Positions 23,628 to 34,747 of a DNA stretch of 64,000 nucleotides are shown here, in pieces. The DNA is from Eutypa lata. Its lineage: Eukaryota > Ascomycota > Sordariomycetes > Xylariales > Diatrypaceae. Location: NCBI GenBank assembly GCA_022661535.1, contig JAKULF010000015.1, forward strand, positions 682,001-746,000, read 5' to 3'. The first letter of the stretch is position 1; each line of letters starts with the position of its first letter. The translations under genes were made by a program, and so were the position numbers. The notes below the pieces were generated by a model, which was not told the origin of the DNA, made no database searches, and saw nothing but the letters and a program-made list of their open reading frames with translations.

Positions 23628-24378
23628 TTAACTCGCTCCAACATCCTCTTTCCAACCAATGGGTATCAAGGCCGCGGCGATGTCATTGATTCCTCGCTCC
23701 GTAGCCAGCAAGTTGAACTGTGATGCCGCATTCCGGGTGTCGAGGACCTCGATTCTCATGCCTAGACTGCTGATGTATTTCCTCAGCTGGGGACTAATTG
23801 GGCGTATGTTAGGCCCAAGACCTAATATCAATATATCTGCATTTTGGCATGACTTAGCAAATCGCCCCGTAACATGTCCGAAGACACACGGTAAGATCGC
23901 ACATACCAGGCCGCGGCCAGATCAAGTCGAATAAACCAAGAGTTTCGTTCGGTACTTCCCACTGCCCTTTCTGATTCAAGAGTCGCTTCTCGCCGCCGCG
24001 GGCGACCCAGGGGCGCCATGTGAAAGCCTCGCCCCCAACTAGGATGGCGCCGGAGCCATCTGTGATCTTTGCGCCGTTGTTGAACTGGAAGCCATTCGAC
24101 ATGCATACATCGACGGAGTGGGATGGGATAGGCGCATTCCCCAGCACATCCAGTCTGCTAAAATCGGTTGTAGTGGACTCATTATCTCCAAGTCGGCGCG
24201 ATGTAGCGTGAAAAGACGCGATTGGGGCCGGTCGAGGGTAAGAGCCTGCTGTCGCAGCAGCGAGGCCTGATCTCGTTGTCGTCGGGGAGAGCCACCAGGA
24301 ATCTGCAAGTCTAGTCCCGTGGCGCATACCGGAGGCTGCAGACCTGAAAGTCCGGCTAATTCGCATCGAGGAAGCCAT
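23628..24378 (-). CDS. NDUFAF3-like mitochondrial complex I assembly factor (DUF498/Mth938 domain)
   Basis: Two exons, 24378-23907 and 23836-23628, with a 70-nt intron splitting an Asp codon; the protein is 226 aa. The N-terminus is Arg/Ser-rich without acidic residues (MRISRTFRSAASGMRHG), as expected of a mitochondrial targeting sequence. From about residue 80 the Mth938/NDUFAF3 fold is clear: SVDVCMSNGFQFNNGAKI, GEAFTWRPW, LGLFDLIWPRPDILILGLG, then RKYISSLGMRIEVLDTRNAA and a final FNLLATERGINDIAAALIP. In mammals NDUFAF3 assists early assembly of the Q-module of respiratory complex I in the matrix (family knowledge). Presence of this gene fits an organism that retains complex I, as filamentous ascomycetes do. 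Confidence 0.92.
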
Positions 24379-25222
24379 GGCGGCAATGTGTTTTGCTATT
24401 ATGTTCTAGAATTCGAGACCATTGTGTTCGGATTACAATCGCACTTATGAAGGCCGATTGGGACGAATTACGAAGAAATATCGCCCAAATGGATGCGTAC
24501 CTATGGTATGTAACTCAAAGCTCAAGCAAATGTGGATTTAACGTCATCACTTGGGAAAATCTCGGCGAAGCAGCGATCTCTGCCTCCGCTTGTAGGGCAA
24601 TAGGTGTATGAATTGTGTAGGTACATCAAGATACACTTAATTACTACCGAATTTTAAGTACCTTTTAATGAGCCCGCGTGAGAACTTCTTTTCTCCCCTA
24701 TTCGTTCAATATAGGTGTGAATATTTACGAGCTAGGTACGAAGTAGACAGGTCTGCTATCGTTTATTTCAAGCCACTTTTCTTCTTCCAACGCCTCATCA
24801 TGACTACGACCTTACACAGTCTTCGTTGAAGGTGTATGCTCAATTAGCACTCAAAGTGGTCTTAGTTACCATGTTCACAGTGTGGTCAAAAGCCTCGAGG
24901 AGCTGATATGGAATTAGGATCAAGAATATTGGTCATGATGTTGTCTATCGGGTTATAGAGCAAGCCGAACCAAGAGACCACAGGAATTGGCTAAGAAGCT
25001 AAAAACATGTCACCATGAAACCCGTAAGCGCGTAACACGTAAAGTTGTGTGAATTTGTCCCTTGATGTCGTATACCATTCCGATCATCTAGACCATGAGA
25101 AAGGCCCTAAAATGAATAACGGCTTTTCAGTAGCCGTTTGCATGCTCATGTAGCCATGACCCCGAATAACACCAAAGCAATGACGGCCGAACCATTCCAT
25201 CCCCCCGTGTCATTTAACAGGT
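24379..25222. other. Intergenic between NDUFAF3-like gene and eL34
   Basis: About 840 nt without a recognisable gene. It comprises the promoter side of the NDUFAF3-like gene and the 3' UTR of eL34. Confidence 0.55.
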
Positions 25223-25908
25223 TTATTTTTTCTTGCCCTCCTGCTCCTTCAGCACCTTCTTGACGATCTTCTGCTCCTCAATCAAGAAAGCGCGGACGAT
25301 GCGGTCCCGCACGCAGTTGCCGCATCTCGATCCACCGTATGCTCGCTGGACTGTCTTCTTGGGCTTGGAGATGTTGGAGTACTCGCGGGGTCGCAGGGCA
25401 GGAATCTATTGAAGACCAATTTTTAGCAACCGAATCATGCTGACAACTGAGATAAACAGAGTTGTTCTTAAATGTGGCACGCAAGGACGAATCCCAGCCC
25501 ATTCAGTAGGATTTCAACACCCTCCGAAGTTTTAATTTGGAAAAACAATTCCTTGCGTCGCGGAAACTGAATACAGCCATGGGAGGAACATCTCGTATGT
25601 CGTGCGCAGTATCATGCTGCAATAATAATTCAGAGTTCACTTACGCCAGGCAGCTTGACACCGCAGTCACCGCATTTCGGGGCAGTTCCTCGCTTCTTGA
25701 GGTGCAGAGTTCGTAGCTCACCACCAGGGGTCTTGACGATCCGGGTCGAGTTGGAGGAGGTGTTGTACCTGTTCACACAAATCTATCAGCATTTCACTCG
25801 ACTCGGCTGGCGACAATCTGCGTAGATTCGAGAGATCAGGTCTTCTCGAAATGAAAATAGGGAGACGTACGGGTTGCGACGGCGGTAGGTTACTCTGGTG
25901 TCGACCAT
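25223..25908 (-). CDS. RPL34: 60S ribosomal protein eL34
   Basis: Three exons, 25908-25871, 25768-25645 and 25405-25223, with introns of 102 and 239 nt; 114 aa. The protein begins [16 protein letters not shown], followed by [17 protein letters not shown]. It has two zinc-binding-like Cys pairs, CGDC and CGNC, and ends with a basic tail ([11 protein letters not shown]). This is the canonical eL34 order and length. It is a structural protein of the large ribosomal subunit. The first intron very close to the start codon is typical of fungal ribosomal protein genes. Its promoter is divergent from PRP8. Confidence 0.97.
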
Positions 25909-26560
25909 TTTGGCGGTGGTTGCTGGAATCGATGGTTGACGTCGAACAACTTTTTTTCCCTCTTGCAAAATGGAAGAATATTTTGTTGTAGAGAAAATTG
26001 GAAGTGTTAAGGCAGTTTGTGTGTGGAAGGTGCCCGCTTGGTCAACCAATAAGATGATAGGCTACTCTGAGGATCCAATATAAAATTATTTGCAGCCATT
26101 TATCAAGCTTCAAGCCTATTACCAGTAGTCACGTGGTCTTCGAGCTGTATTTTATTTTTGTCAAGTGCTAGCACTCTCAAAAGCTAGTTTGACAGTTGAC
26201 GGAATTTCTCAGCGGGATCACGTGCATTCTAACTATATTAGTATTAGTTCCTACCTGCATGGCGACTGGGTGGGACCTCCTTTGCCTTGGGAAAATCTCA
26301 AGGTAGTGATGGAAGAAGCCAATCTCAAGATATCATCATCAAACCTCTAATATCATCCTTTAATGCGGTCATCGCCTTTAGGTCCTATCACTGACCGCCC
26401 ATCAGGTTCACTTGTTTAAATTCGTTAAGTGAACCTGTAACCAACTCAACGCGTCTGATTGCGCTTGGCTTCCGCGATCTCAACCGCGTTTTATCGCGGC
26501 GCGCGAAAGCGACGTCTTGAAACCAACCGTCATCGAATATATCATTCACTGACCTAGAAG
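25909..26560. promoter_or_regulatory. Divergent promoter region of eL34 and PRP8
   Basis: About 650 bp separate the two start codons, which face away from each other, so both genes must draw promoter elements from here. An 11-bp perfect inverted repeat is found at 26403-26437. No gene lies inside. Confidence 0.7.
26403..26437. repeat. Perfect 11-bp inverted repeat in the eL34/PRP8 promoter
   Basis: CAGGTTCACTT (26403-26413) and AAGTGAACCTG (26427-26437) are exact reverse complements separated by 13 nt. It lies about 125-158 nt upstream of the PRP8 ATG. It could be a dimeric regulator site or a 5' UTR hairpin. Confidence 0.8.
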
Positions 26561-29500
26561 ATGTCGTCCTTTCCACCACCTCCTCCTCCTCCAGGATGGG
26601 GACCACCTCCGCCACCGCCTCCCCCTCCAGGTCCTCCTTCCGATTTTCTACCTCCGCCTCCTGGAGCTCCAGCTCCTCCTCCCCCAGGATACCGCCCTCC
26701 GACTGATCCTCATATTGCAAAGTTTGCGCAGAAGAAGAAGGAATGGCTTCGGACGCAACGCAATCGCTTCGGCGAAAAGCGTAAGGCAGGTTTTGTTGAG
26801 ACGCAGAAGGCAGACATGCCTCCCGAGCATCTGCGCAAGATTGTCAAGGATATCGGCGATGTCTCCCAGAAGAAATATACAAGTGACAAGCGGAGCTACC
26901 TTGGTGCTCTAAAGTTCATGCCGCATGCCGTTATGAAGCTTCTCGAGAATATGCCTATGCCTTGGGAATCTGCGAGAGAAGTCAAAGTTCTTTATCACGT
27001 TAACGGTTGTCTGACGCTCGTTAACGAGATCCCCCGGGTCATCCCGCCCGTCTTCCATGCTCAGTGGGCAACCATGTGGTTAACGATGCGCAAAGAAAAG
27101 AGTGACCGGAGACTATTCAAGAGGATGCGATTCCCACCATTTGATGACGAAGAACCCCCTCTGTCCTGGTCGGAGAACATCGAAGATGTTGAACCACTAG
27201 AGCCTATTCAAATGGAACTGGATGAAGAGGAAGACGCAGCTGTCTATGAATGGTTCTATGAGCATCGGCCATTATCGGACACGGAACATGCCAACGGGCC
27301 AAGTTACAAGACGTGGAATCTTTCACTGCAGCAGATGGCAACTCTTCATCGACTAAGCCGCCCATTACTGAGCGAGGTGGTCGACCCTAATTATTTCCAT
27401 CTATTTGATTTGAAGAGTCTTTTGACTGCAAAGGCGCTCAATGTTGCTTTGCCCGGAGGACCTCGTTTTGAACCTTTGTATAAGGACATCGACCCTAACG
27501 ATGAAGACTTTGGGGAGTTTAATGCCATCGACAGAATCATCTTCCGTACTCCTATCCGAACCGAGTCTCGTGTTGCTTACCCGTACCTCTATAATTCACT
27601 TCCCCGAAGTGTGCAGCTTAACTGGTACTCGCATCCTCAGATTGTCTATACCAAGTCCGATGACCCGAACATGCCTGCATTCCACTTCGATCCCACCATC
27701 AACCCGATTTCGTCGAGGTCGGTAGCTCCTAAGAACATCTCGATTACCCACGAGGATGAAATCTTTGGTCCTGGCAATGTCGAAGAGCTTGAGGATGATG
27801 CCTTTGAATTGCCGGCGGATGTTGAGCCCTTCTTGGCCGATGAAGGGCTATACAACGAGGATACGTCGTCTGCCATTGCGCTGTGGTGGGCTCCGTTCCC
27901 CTTTGACCGGCGATCTGGTCGAATGGCTCGAGCACAGGATGTCCCCCTAGTCAAGCAGTGGTACCTTGAACATTGCCCTCCAAAGCAGCCTGTTAAGGTG
28001 CGAGTGTCGTATCAGAAGCTACTAAAGACATACGTCTTGAATGAGCTTCACAAGAAGCCGCCGAAGGCGATAAACAGACAAAACCTCTTGAGAAGCCTAA
28101 AGCAAACGAAATTCTTCCAACAGACCACTATCGACTGGGTAGAAGCTGGCCTTCAAGTCTGCCGGCAGGGTTTCAACATGCTGAACCTGCTGATTCACAG
28201 AAAGAACCTTACCTACCTTCATCTCGATTATAATTTCAACCTGAAGCCAGTCAAGACGTTAACAACCAAGGAACGAAAGAAATCTCGCTTCGGAAATGCC
28301 TTCCACTTGATGCGAGAAATTCTACGTCTTACCAAGCTTATCGTTGACGCCCAAGTACAATACCGATTAGGTAACATCGATGCGTTCCAACTGGCAGACG
28401 GCATTCTCTATGCTTTCAACCACGTTGGTCAGCTCACTGGTATGTACCGTTATAAGTATAAGCTCATGCATCAAATCCGATCGTGCAAAGATTTGAAGCA
28501 TCTTATCTACTACCGGTTCAACAGTGGGCCCGTTGGTAAGGGCCCTGGGTGTGGTTTCTGGGCGCCGGCTTGGCGAGTATGGCTCTTCTTCATGAGAGGA
28601 ATCATTCCACTTCTCGAGCGATGGCTTGGAAACTTGCTCTCGCGTCAATTCGAGGGTCGGCACAGCAAGGGAGTAGCGAAGACCGTCACCAAACAACGTG
28701 TCGAATCCCATTTCGACCTTGAGTTGCGAGCCTCTGTCATGTCAGATCTCATGGACATGATGCCTGAAGGTATCAAACAGAACAAGGTGAACACTGTGCT
28801 TCAACATCTGTCCGAAGCCTGGAGGTGCTGGAAGAGTAACATCCCCTGGAAAGTTCCGGGCTTGCCCGCGCCCATCGAGAACATTATCCTGCGATATGTG
28901 AAGTCTAAGGCAGATTGGTGGATCTCAGTCGCTCACTACAACCGAGAGCGAATTCGAAGGGGAGCGACTGTAGATAAGACAGTTGCTAAGAAAAACGTAG
29001 GCAGATTGACCCGTCTTTGGTTAAAGGCAGAGCAAGAAAGGCAACATAATTACATGAAGGATGGTCCTTATGTATCTTCGGAAGAGGCCGTGGCCATCTA
29101 TACGACGACCGTTCACTGGCTAGAAAGCCGGAAGTTCACTCCGATCCCTTTCCCTAGTGTCTCGTACAAGCACGACACCAAGATCCTAATTCTTGCCCTT
29201 GAGCGACTTCGAGAGGCGTACTCGGTAAAAGGTCGCCTGAATCAGAGTCAAAGAGAGGAGTTGGCTCTCATCGAACAGGCTTATGATAGTCCGGGAACGA
29301 CACTAGAGCGGATCAAGCGGTTCCTCCTCACCCAACGTGCCTTCAAAGAGGTGCAGATCGACATGAATGACAACTACAGCACCATAAATCCCGTCTACGA
29401 TATCGAGCCTATCGAGAAAATCAGTGATGCGTACCTTGACCAGTATCTGTGGTATCAAGCAGATCAAAGACATCTCTTCCCCAACTGGATCAAGCCTTCT

Positions 29501-32500
29501 GACTCCGAGGTGCCACCCTTACTCGTGTACAAATGGGCGCAAGGTATCAACAACCTTGACAAGGTTTGGGAAACCGCTGATGGCGAGTGCAACGTCATGA
29601 TAGAGACCGAACTTTCTAAGGTTTATGAGAAAATTGATCTCACCTTGTTGAACCGGCTGCTGAGATTGATTATGGATCACAATTTGGCTGATTATATTAG
29701 TGCCAAGAACAATGTGCAGCTCACCTATAAGGACATGAACCATGTCAACAGCTACGGTATGATTCGTGGGCTCCAGTTTTCAGGCTTCGTCTTCCAATAT
29801 TATGGTCTGGTGTTGGATCTTCTGCTCCTTGGTTTGAACCGTGCTAGTGAAATTGCCGGCCCACCACAAAGTCCGAATGACTTCCTCCAGTTCCGCGACC
29901 GCGAGACGGAATCAAAACATCCTATTCGTCTATACACAAGGTACATTGACAAGATATGGGTTTTCTTACGGTTCACAGCCGATGAATCTCGCGATCTCAT
30001 CCAGCGATTCTTAACAGAACAGCCTGATCCTAATTTTGAGAACGTCATCGGATACAAGAGCAAGAGGTGTTGGCCTAGAGACTCCCGGATGCGACTTATG
30101 AGGCATGATGTCAACTTGGGACGCGCTGTATTCTGGGACTTAAAGAATCGGCTGCCTCGATCTGTTACCACAATCGAATGGGAAGACACCTTCGCAAGCG
30201 TCTACAGTCGTGATAACCCGAATTTACTTTTCTCGATGTCTGGATTTGAGGTCCGTGTCCTCCCAAAGATAAGGAACCAGAACGATGAGTTCCCGATCAA
30301 GGACAGTGTTTGGTCACTGGTGGACAACACAACCAAGGAAAGAACAGCGCATGCCTTCTTGCAAGTCACCGAAGAAGATATACAAAAGTTCAACAACAGA
30401 ATTCGCCAGATCCTCATGTCTTCTGGATCGACCACTTTCACGAAGATTGCCAACAAATGGAACACAGCCCTCATTGCTCTCTTCACCTATTACCGTGAGG
30501 CGGCAGTATCCACTGTCAACTTGCTGGACACCATCGTAAAGTGTGAAACCAAAATCCAGACCCGAGTCAAGATAGGGTTGAACTCGAAGATGCCGTCTCG
30601 ATTTCCTCCGGCAGTATTTTACACCCCTAAGGAACTTGGTGGTCTGGGTATGATTTCTGGTTCACATATTCTGATTCCCGCAAGCGACAAGAGGTGGTCG
30701 AAGCAGACAGACACGGGGGTAACACATTACAGAGCTGGTATGACTCATGACGAAGAGACGCTCATTCCGAACATCTTCAGATACATCGTGCCTTGGGAAT
30801 CCGAGTTCATCGACTCGCAAAGAGTCTGGACGGAGTATTCGCAGAAGCGCTTGGAAGCTAATCAGCAGAACCGACGACTTACCCTAGAGGATCTGGAAGA
30901 CAGCTGGGATCGTGGTCTGCCTCGTATCAACACTCTTTTCCAGAAGGACAGGAGCACGCTAAGCTTCGACAAGGGTTTCCGGACGCGAAGCGAGTTCAAG
31001 ATTTACCAGCTAATGAAGAGCAATCCCTTCTGGTGGACGAGTCAACGACATGATGGCAAGCTATGGAACCTCAACGCCTACCGTACCGATGTCATTCAAG
31101 CCCTTGGCGGTGTGGAGACGATCCTCGAGCATACGCTGTTCAAAGCAACCGGGTTCCCCTCTTGGGAAGGTCTCTTCTGGGAGAAGGCGTGTCTTGCAAA
31201 GGGAACAATGCTGCTGCGGTTCGATCATACTCAAGTCGCAGTTGAGGATGTTAAGGAAGGTGATCTACTTCTGGGTCCCGATGGAGAGTCTCGACGCGCG
31301 TTCAACATAGTCAGCGGCAAAGACCACCTCTACCGCATCAAGATGGGGGATCACAAAGAGGATCTCGTCGTCACTCCAAACCATATTCTAGTCCTCCATA
31401 AGAAGAAGAGCGGTGTCAGCCTCCCAAATCCAGGAACTAGAGAAATCTCGTCATCTCAACAGTACGATACTATTGAGATCACAGCTGCTGAATTTGCAGG
31501 CCTGGAATCTGAAGAAAGGAGTAAACACCTACTTTTCAGGTCTCCCAGTTTCGAGCTACCGGAACGGAAGCTGGTGCCTGAAATCCAGCGTTTTGAAATT
31601 AAGGACATAGCCCTTGAATCGGAAACTACTGAATGGGCCGGTTTCCGGGTGGATAAGGACCAACTCTATCTACGACATGACTACCTTGTGCTTCACAACA
31701 GTGGTTTCGAAGAGTCCATGAAATTCAAAAAGCTGACCAATGCCCAAAGATCCGGTCTAAACCAGATTCCAAACCGTCGGTTCACCTTGTGGTGGTCACC
31801 AACCATCAACAGAGCCAACGTCTATGTTGGTTTCCAGGTGCAGCTTGATCTAACGGGTATCTTCTTGCACGGCAAGATCCCTACGCTTAAGATCTCTTTG
31901 ATCCAAATCTTCCGAGCCCATCTGTGGCAGAAGATTCATGAGAGTATAGGTAAGATTAACCCTTGACAAACCTGAAAGAAGCAATTACTAACTCTAGATG
32001 TTATAGTCATGGACCTTTGTCAGGTCTTCGATCAAGAACTCGAATCACTCGGTATCGAGACGGTGCAGAAAGAAACTATCCATCCTCGAAAATCATATAA
32101 GATGAACAGTTCTTGTGCTGATATCTTGCTGTTCGCCAGCAACAAGTGGAACGTGACTCGACCTTCTCTCCTGTTCGACACCAAGGATGTAATTGAGCCA
32201 ACCACGACGAACAAATTCTGGTTGGATGTCCAACTCCGATATGGTGACTATGATTCGCACGACATCGAGCGATACACCCGTGCTAAATATCTTGATTACA
32301 CTAATGACAGCATGAGTATCTATCCATCAGCAACTGGTCTCATGATCGGCATTGATCTTGCCTACAACCTTTATTCCGCCTATGGACAATATTTCCCTGG
32401 TCTGAAAGTCCTTGTTCAACAGGCTATGGCAAAGATTATGAAGGCGAACCCTGCGCTTTACGTCCTTCGAGAACGTATCCGTAAGGGTCTTCAGCTGTAC

Positions 32501-34249
32501 GCCTCTGAGAGCAACCAAGAATTCCTTAATTCGCAGAACTACTCGGAGCTATTCAGCAACCAGACGAAGCTGTTCATCGATGATACGAATGTGTATCGCG
32601 TCACCATTCACAAGACGTTCGAGGGTAACTTAACCACGAAACCTATCAATGGTGCTATCTTTATCTTCAATCCTCGGACTGGTCAATTGTTCTTGAAGAT
32701 CATTCACACTAGTGTCTGGGCCGGTCAGAAACGTCTTGGTCAGCTAGCGAAATGGAAGACGGCTGAAGAAGTTGCAGCTCTGATTAGGTCACTCCCTATT
32801 GAGGAACAGCCAAAGGAACTCATCGTCACTCGCAAGGGGTTACTGGATCCTTTAGAAGTCCACTTGTTAGATTTCCCCAACATATCTATCCGTGCCTCTG
32901 AATTGCAGCTGCCTTTCCAGGCCGCCATGAAGGTCGAGAAACTAGGAGACATGATCCTGCGTGCCACTGAGCCTCAAATGGTGCTCTTCAATCTGTATGA
33001 TGAGTGGCTAAAGAGCATTTCTTCATATACTGCATTCTCTCGTCTAGTCCTCATCCTCCGTGCTCTTCACGTCAACCCAGATAAGACCAAGCTCGTTCTC
33101 CGTCCCGACAAGACAGTCATTACGCAGCAACATCACATCTGGCCAACTCTGTCCGACGAAGACTGGATCAAGGTTGAAACGCAGCTGCGAGATCTTATCC
33201 TTCACGATTATGGAAAAAAGAACAATGTCAATGTCGCTAGTCTGACGAGCAGTGAAGTCCGCGATATTATATTGGGTATGGAGATCTCTGCGCCGTCGAT
33301 GCAAAGACAGCAAGCGGCAGAGATAGAGAAGCAGCAGCAAGAGCAGCAGCAACTCACAGCTGTCACAACTAAGACTCAAAATGTCCATGGAGAAGAAATC
33401 ATTGTCACAACAACGTCGCAATTTGAGCAGCAGACATTTGCGTCGAAGACGGAGTGGAGGACCCGAGCCATCGCGACGTCGAACTTGCGAACTCGATCTA
33501 ATAACATCTATGTCTCATCAGTGGATAACGATGTTGATGATATTACCTATGTCATGCCAAACAACATTCTGAAGAAGTTCATCACCATTGCTGACCTGCG
33601 CGTACAAGTTGCAGGATACCTTTACGGTGTTTCTGCCCCTGACAATAAACAAGTCAAGGAAATTCGTTGCATTGTCATGGTACCTCAGATTGGGGGATTA
33701 CGTAACGTTCAGTTACCCCAGCAGTTGCCTCAGCACGAGTATATCGGAGACATGGAGCCTCTAGGTGTGATCCACACTATGGCTGGAAACGAGCTACCTT
33801 ACATGTCAGCAGCAGACGTGACGGAGCATGCTCGCCTGCTTGATACCCATCCAAAGCTAAAAGAATACGATACTGTTACGGTTGACGTTTCTTTCACACC
33901 TGGATCCGTCTCGTTGTCTGCGTGGGCCTTGACGCCAAACGGCTATAAGTGGGGTGCCGATAACAAGGATATTGGCAGTGACCAGCCACAGGGCTTCACG
34001 ACAAGCATGGGCATTAAGCGGAAACTTCTCCTTAGCCCGCGGTACAAGGGTTTCTTCCTCGTACCTGACAATGGCAAGTGGAACTACAGCTTCATGGGCA
34101 GCAGCTTCGCTGGATTGGAGAAGAAGCCTGTACACGTCAAGCTAGACACACCGACACCATTCTACAGCGACCAGCACCGCCCACTACACTTCCAGAATTT
34201 CGCCGAGCTGGAGGATATCGGTGTTGATAGGAGTGACAACTTCGCATAG
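26561..34249 (+). CDS. PRP8: Pre-mRNA-splicing factor PRP8 with in-frame intein
   Basis: Two exons, 26561-31949 and 32007-34249, are separated by a 57-nt intron (GTAAGA, TACTAAC branch, TTATAG); the precursor is 2543 aa. PRP8 is the central scaffold of the U5 snRNP and spliceosome active site. The order is an N-terminal Pro-rich leader ([11 protein letters not shown]), the conserved [14 protein letters not shown] start of the core, reverse-transcriptase-like and linker regions, an endonuclease-like region interrupted by the intein (1544-1713), the RNase H-like domain from about 1850, and the C-terminal Jab1/MPN domain from about 2320 ([17 protein letters not shown]). Removing the intein leaves about 2373 aa, a normal PRP8 length. 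Conservation is very high throughout, with no frame problems. Confidence 0.98.
31190..31699 (+). mobile_element. PRP8 mini-intein, 170 aa
   Basis: The codons from Cys1 (TGT at 31190) to the final Asn (AAC ending 31699) interrupt the invariant PRP8 sequence between FWEKA and SGFEESMKF. Splicing hallmarks are Cys1 in block A ([12 protein letters not shown]), a T-x-x-H block B motif in VVTPNH, a block F/G end in HDYLVLHN with penultimate His and terminal Asn, and Ser as the +1 extein nucleophile. No LAGLIDADG or other homing-endonuclease motif is present in the roughly 80-residue linker between blocks B and F. It is therefore a mini-intein that can self-splice but not home. The site is the one used by other known fungal PRP8 inteins (family knowledge). 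Excision must happen for the spliceosome to work, so it is presumably active. Confidence 0.97.
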
Positions 34250-34706
34250 AAGGAAGGAGGGGGATAGATAGAAAAGGGGAATTGAAGAGCTACGAAGGAA
34301 GTGAGTGTTACGAAAGGAGAATCTATCGAGGAGGTTACATAATGCATTTTGCTATTTCAGGATGATACAATTAAGTCTTTTTTTGTTGGCGGGCGTTTAG
34401 GATTTCGCAAAAGAAATGCAAATCAGGAGGCATTCATTGCAGGAGAAGAGAGAGAGAGAGTGTGTGTGTGTGTACCCCTTTCTCTATCTACTTAGGCTTA
34501 TCATGCCTAGATAGGTACTTTACTTACCTACTACCGCCATTCATTCGGACATGAGCCGTCAATGTATGTATGTATGTATCCTATGTAATTATGTGTAACA
34601 TCAGAAAAGGGATGATCGACCAAGTTAATTACCTACCTACCTAAGTCTACGTACGATATGCTCACAATATTGTAATTGCAATGTGCCGAATGCCATTTAA
34701 CGCTTC

Positions 34707-34747
34707 CATACATACATACATACATACATACATACATACATACATAC
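34707..34747. repeat. (CATA)n microsatellite
   Basis: About ten tandem CATA units, the longest simple repeat in the gene-poor region after PRP8. Confidence 0.9.
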
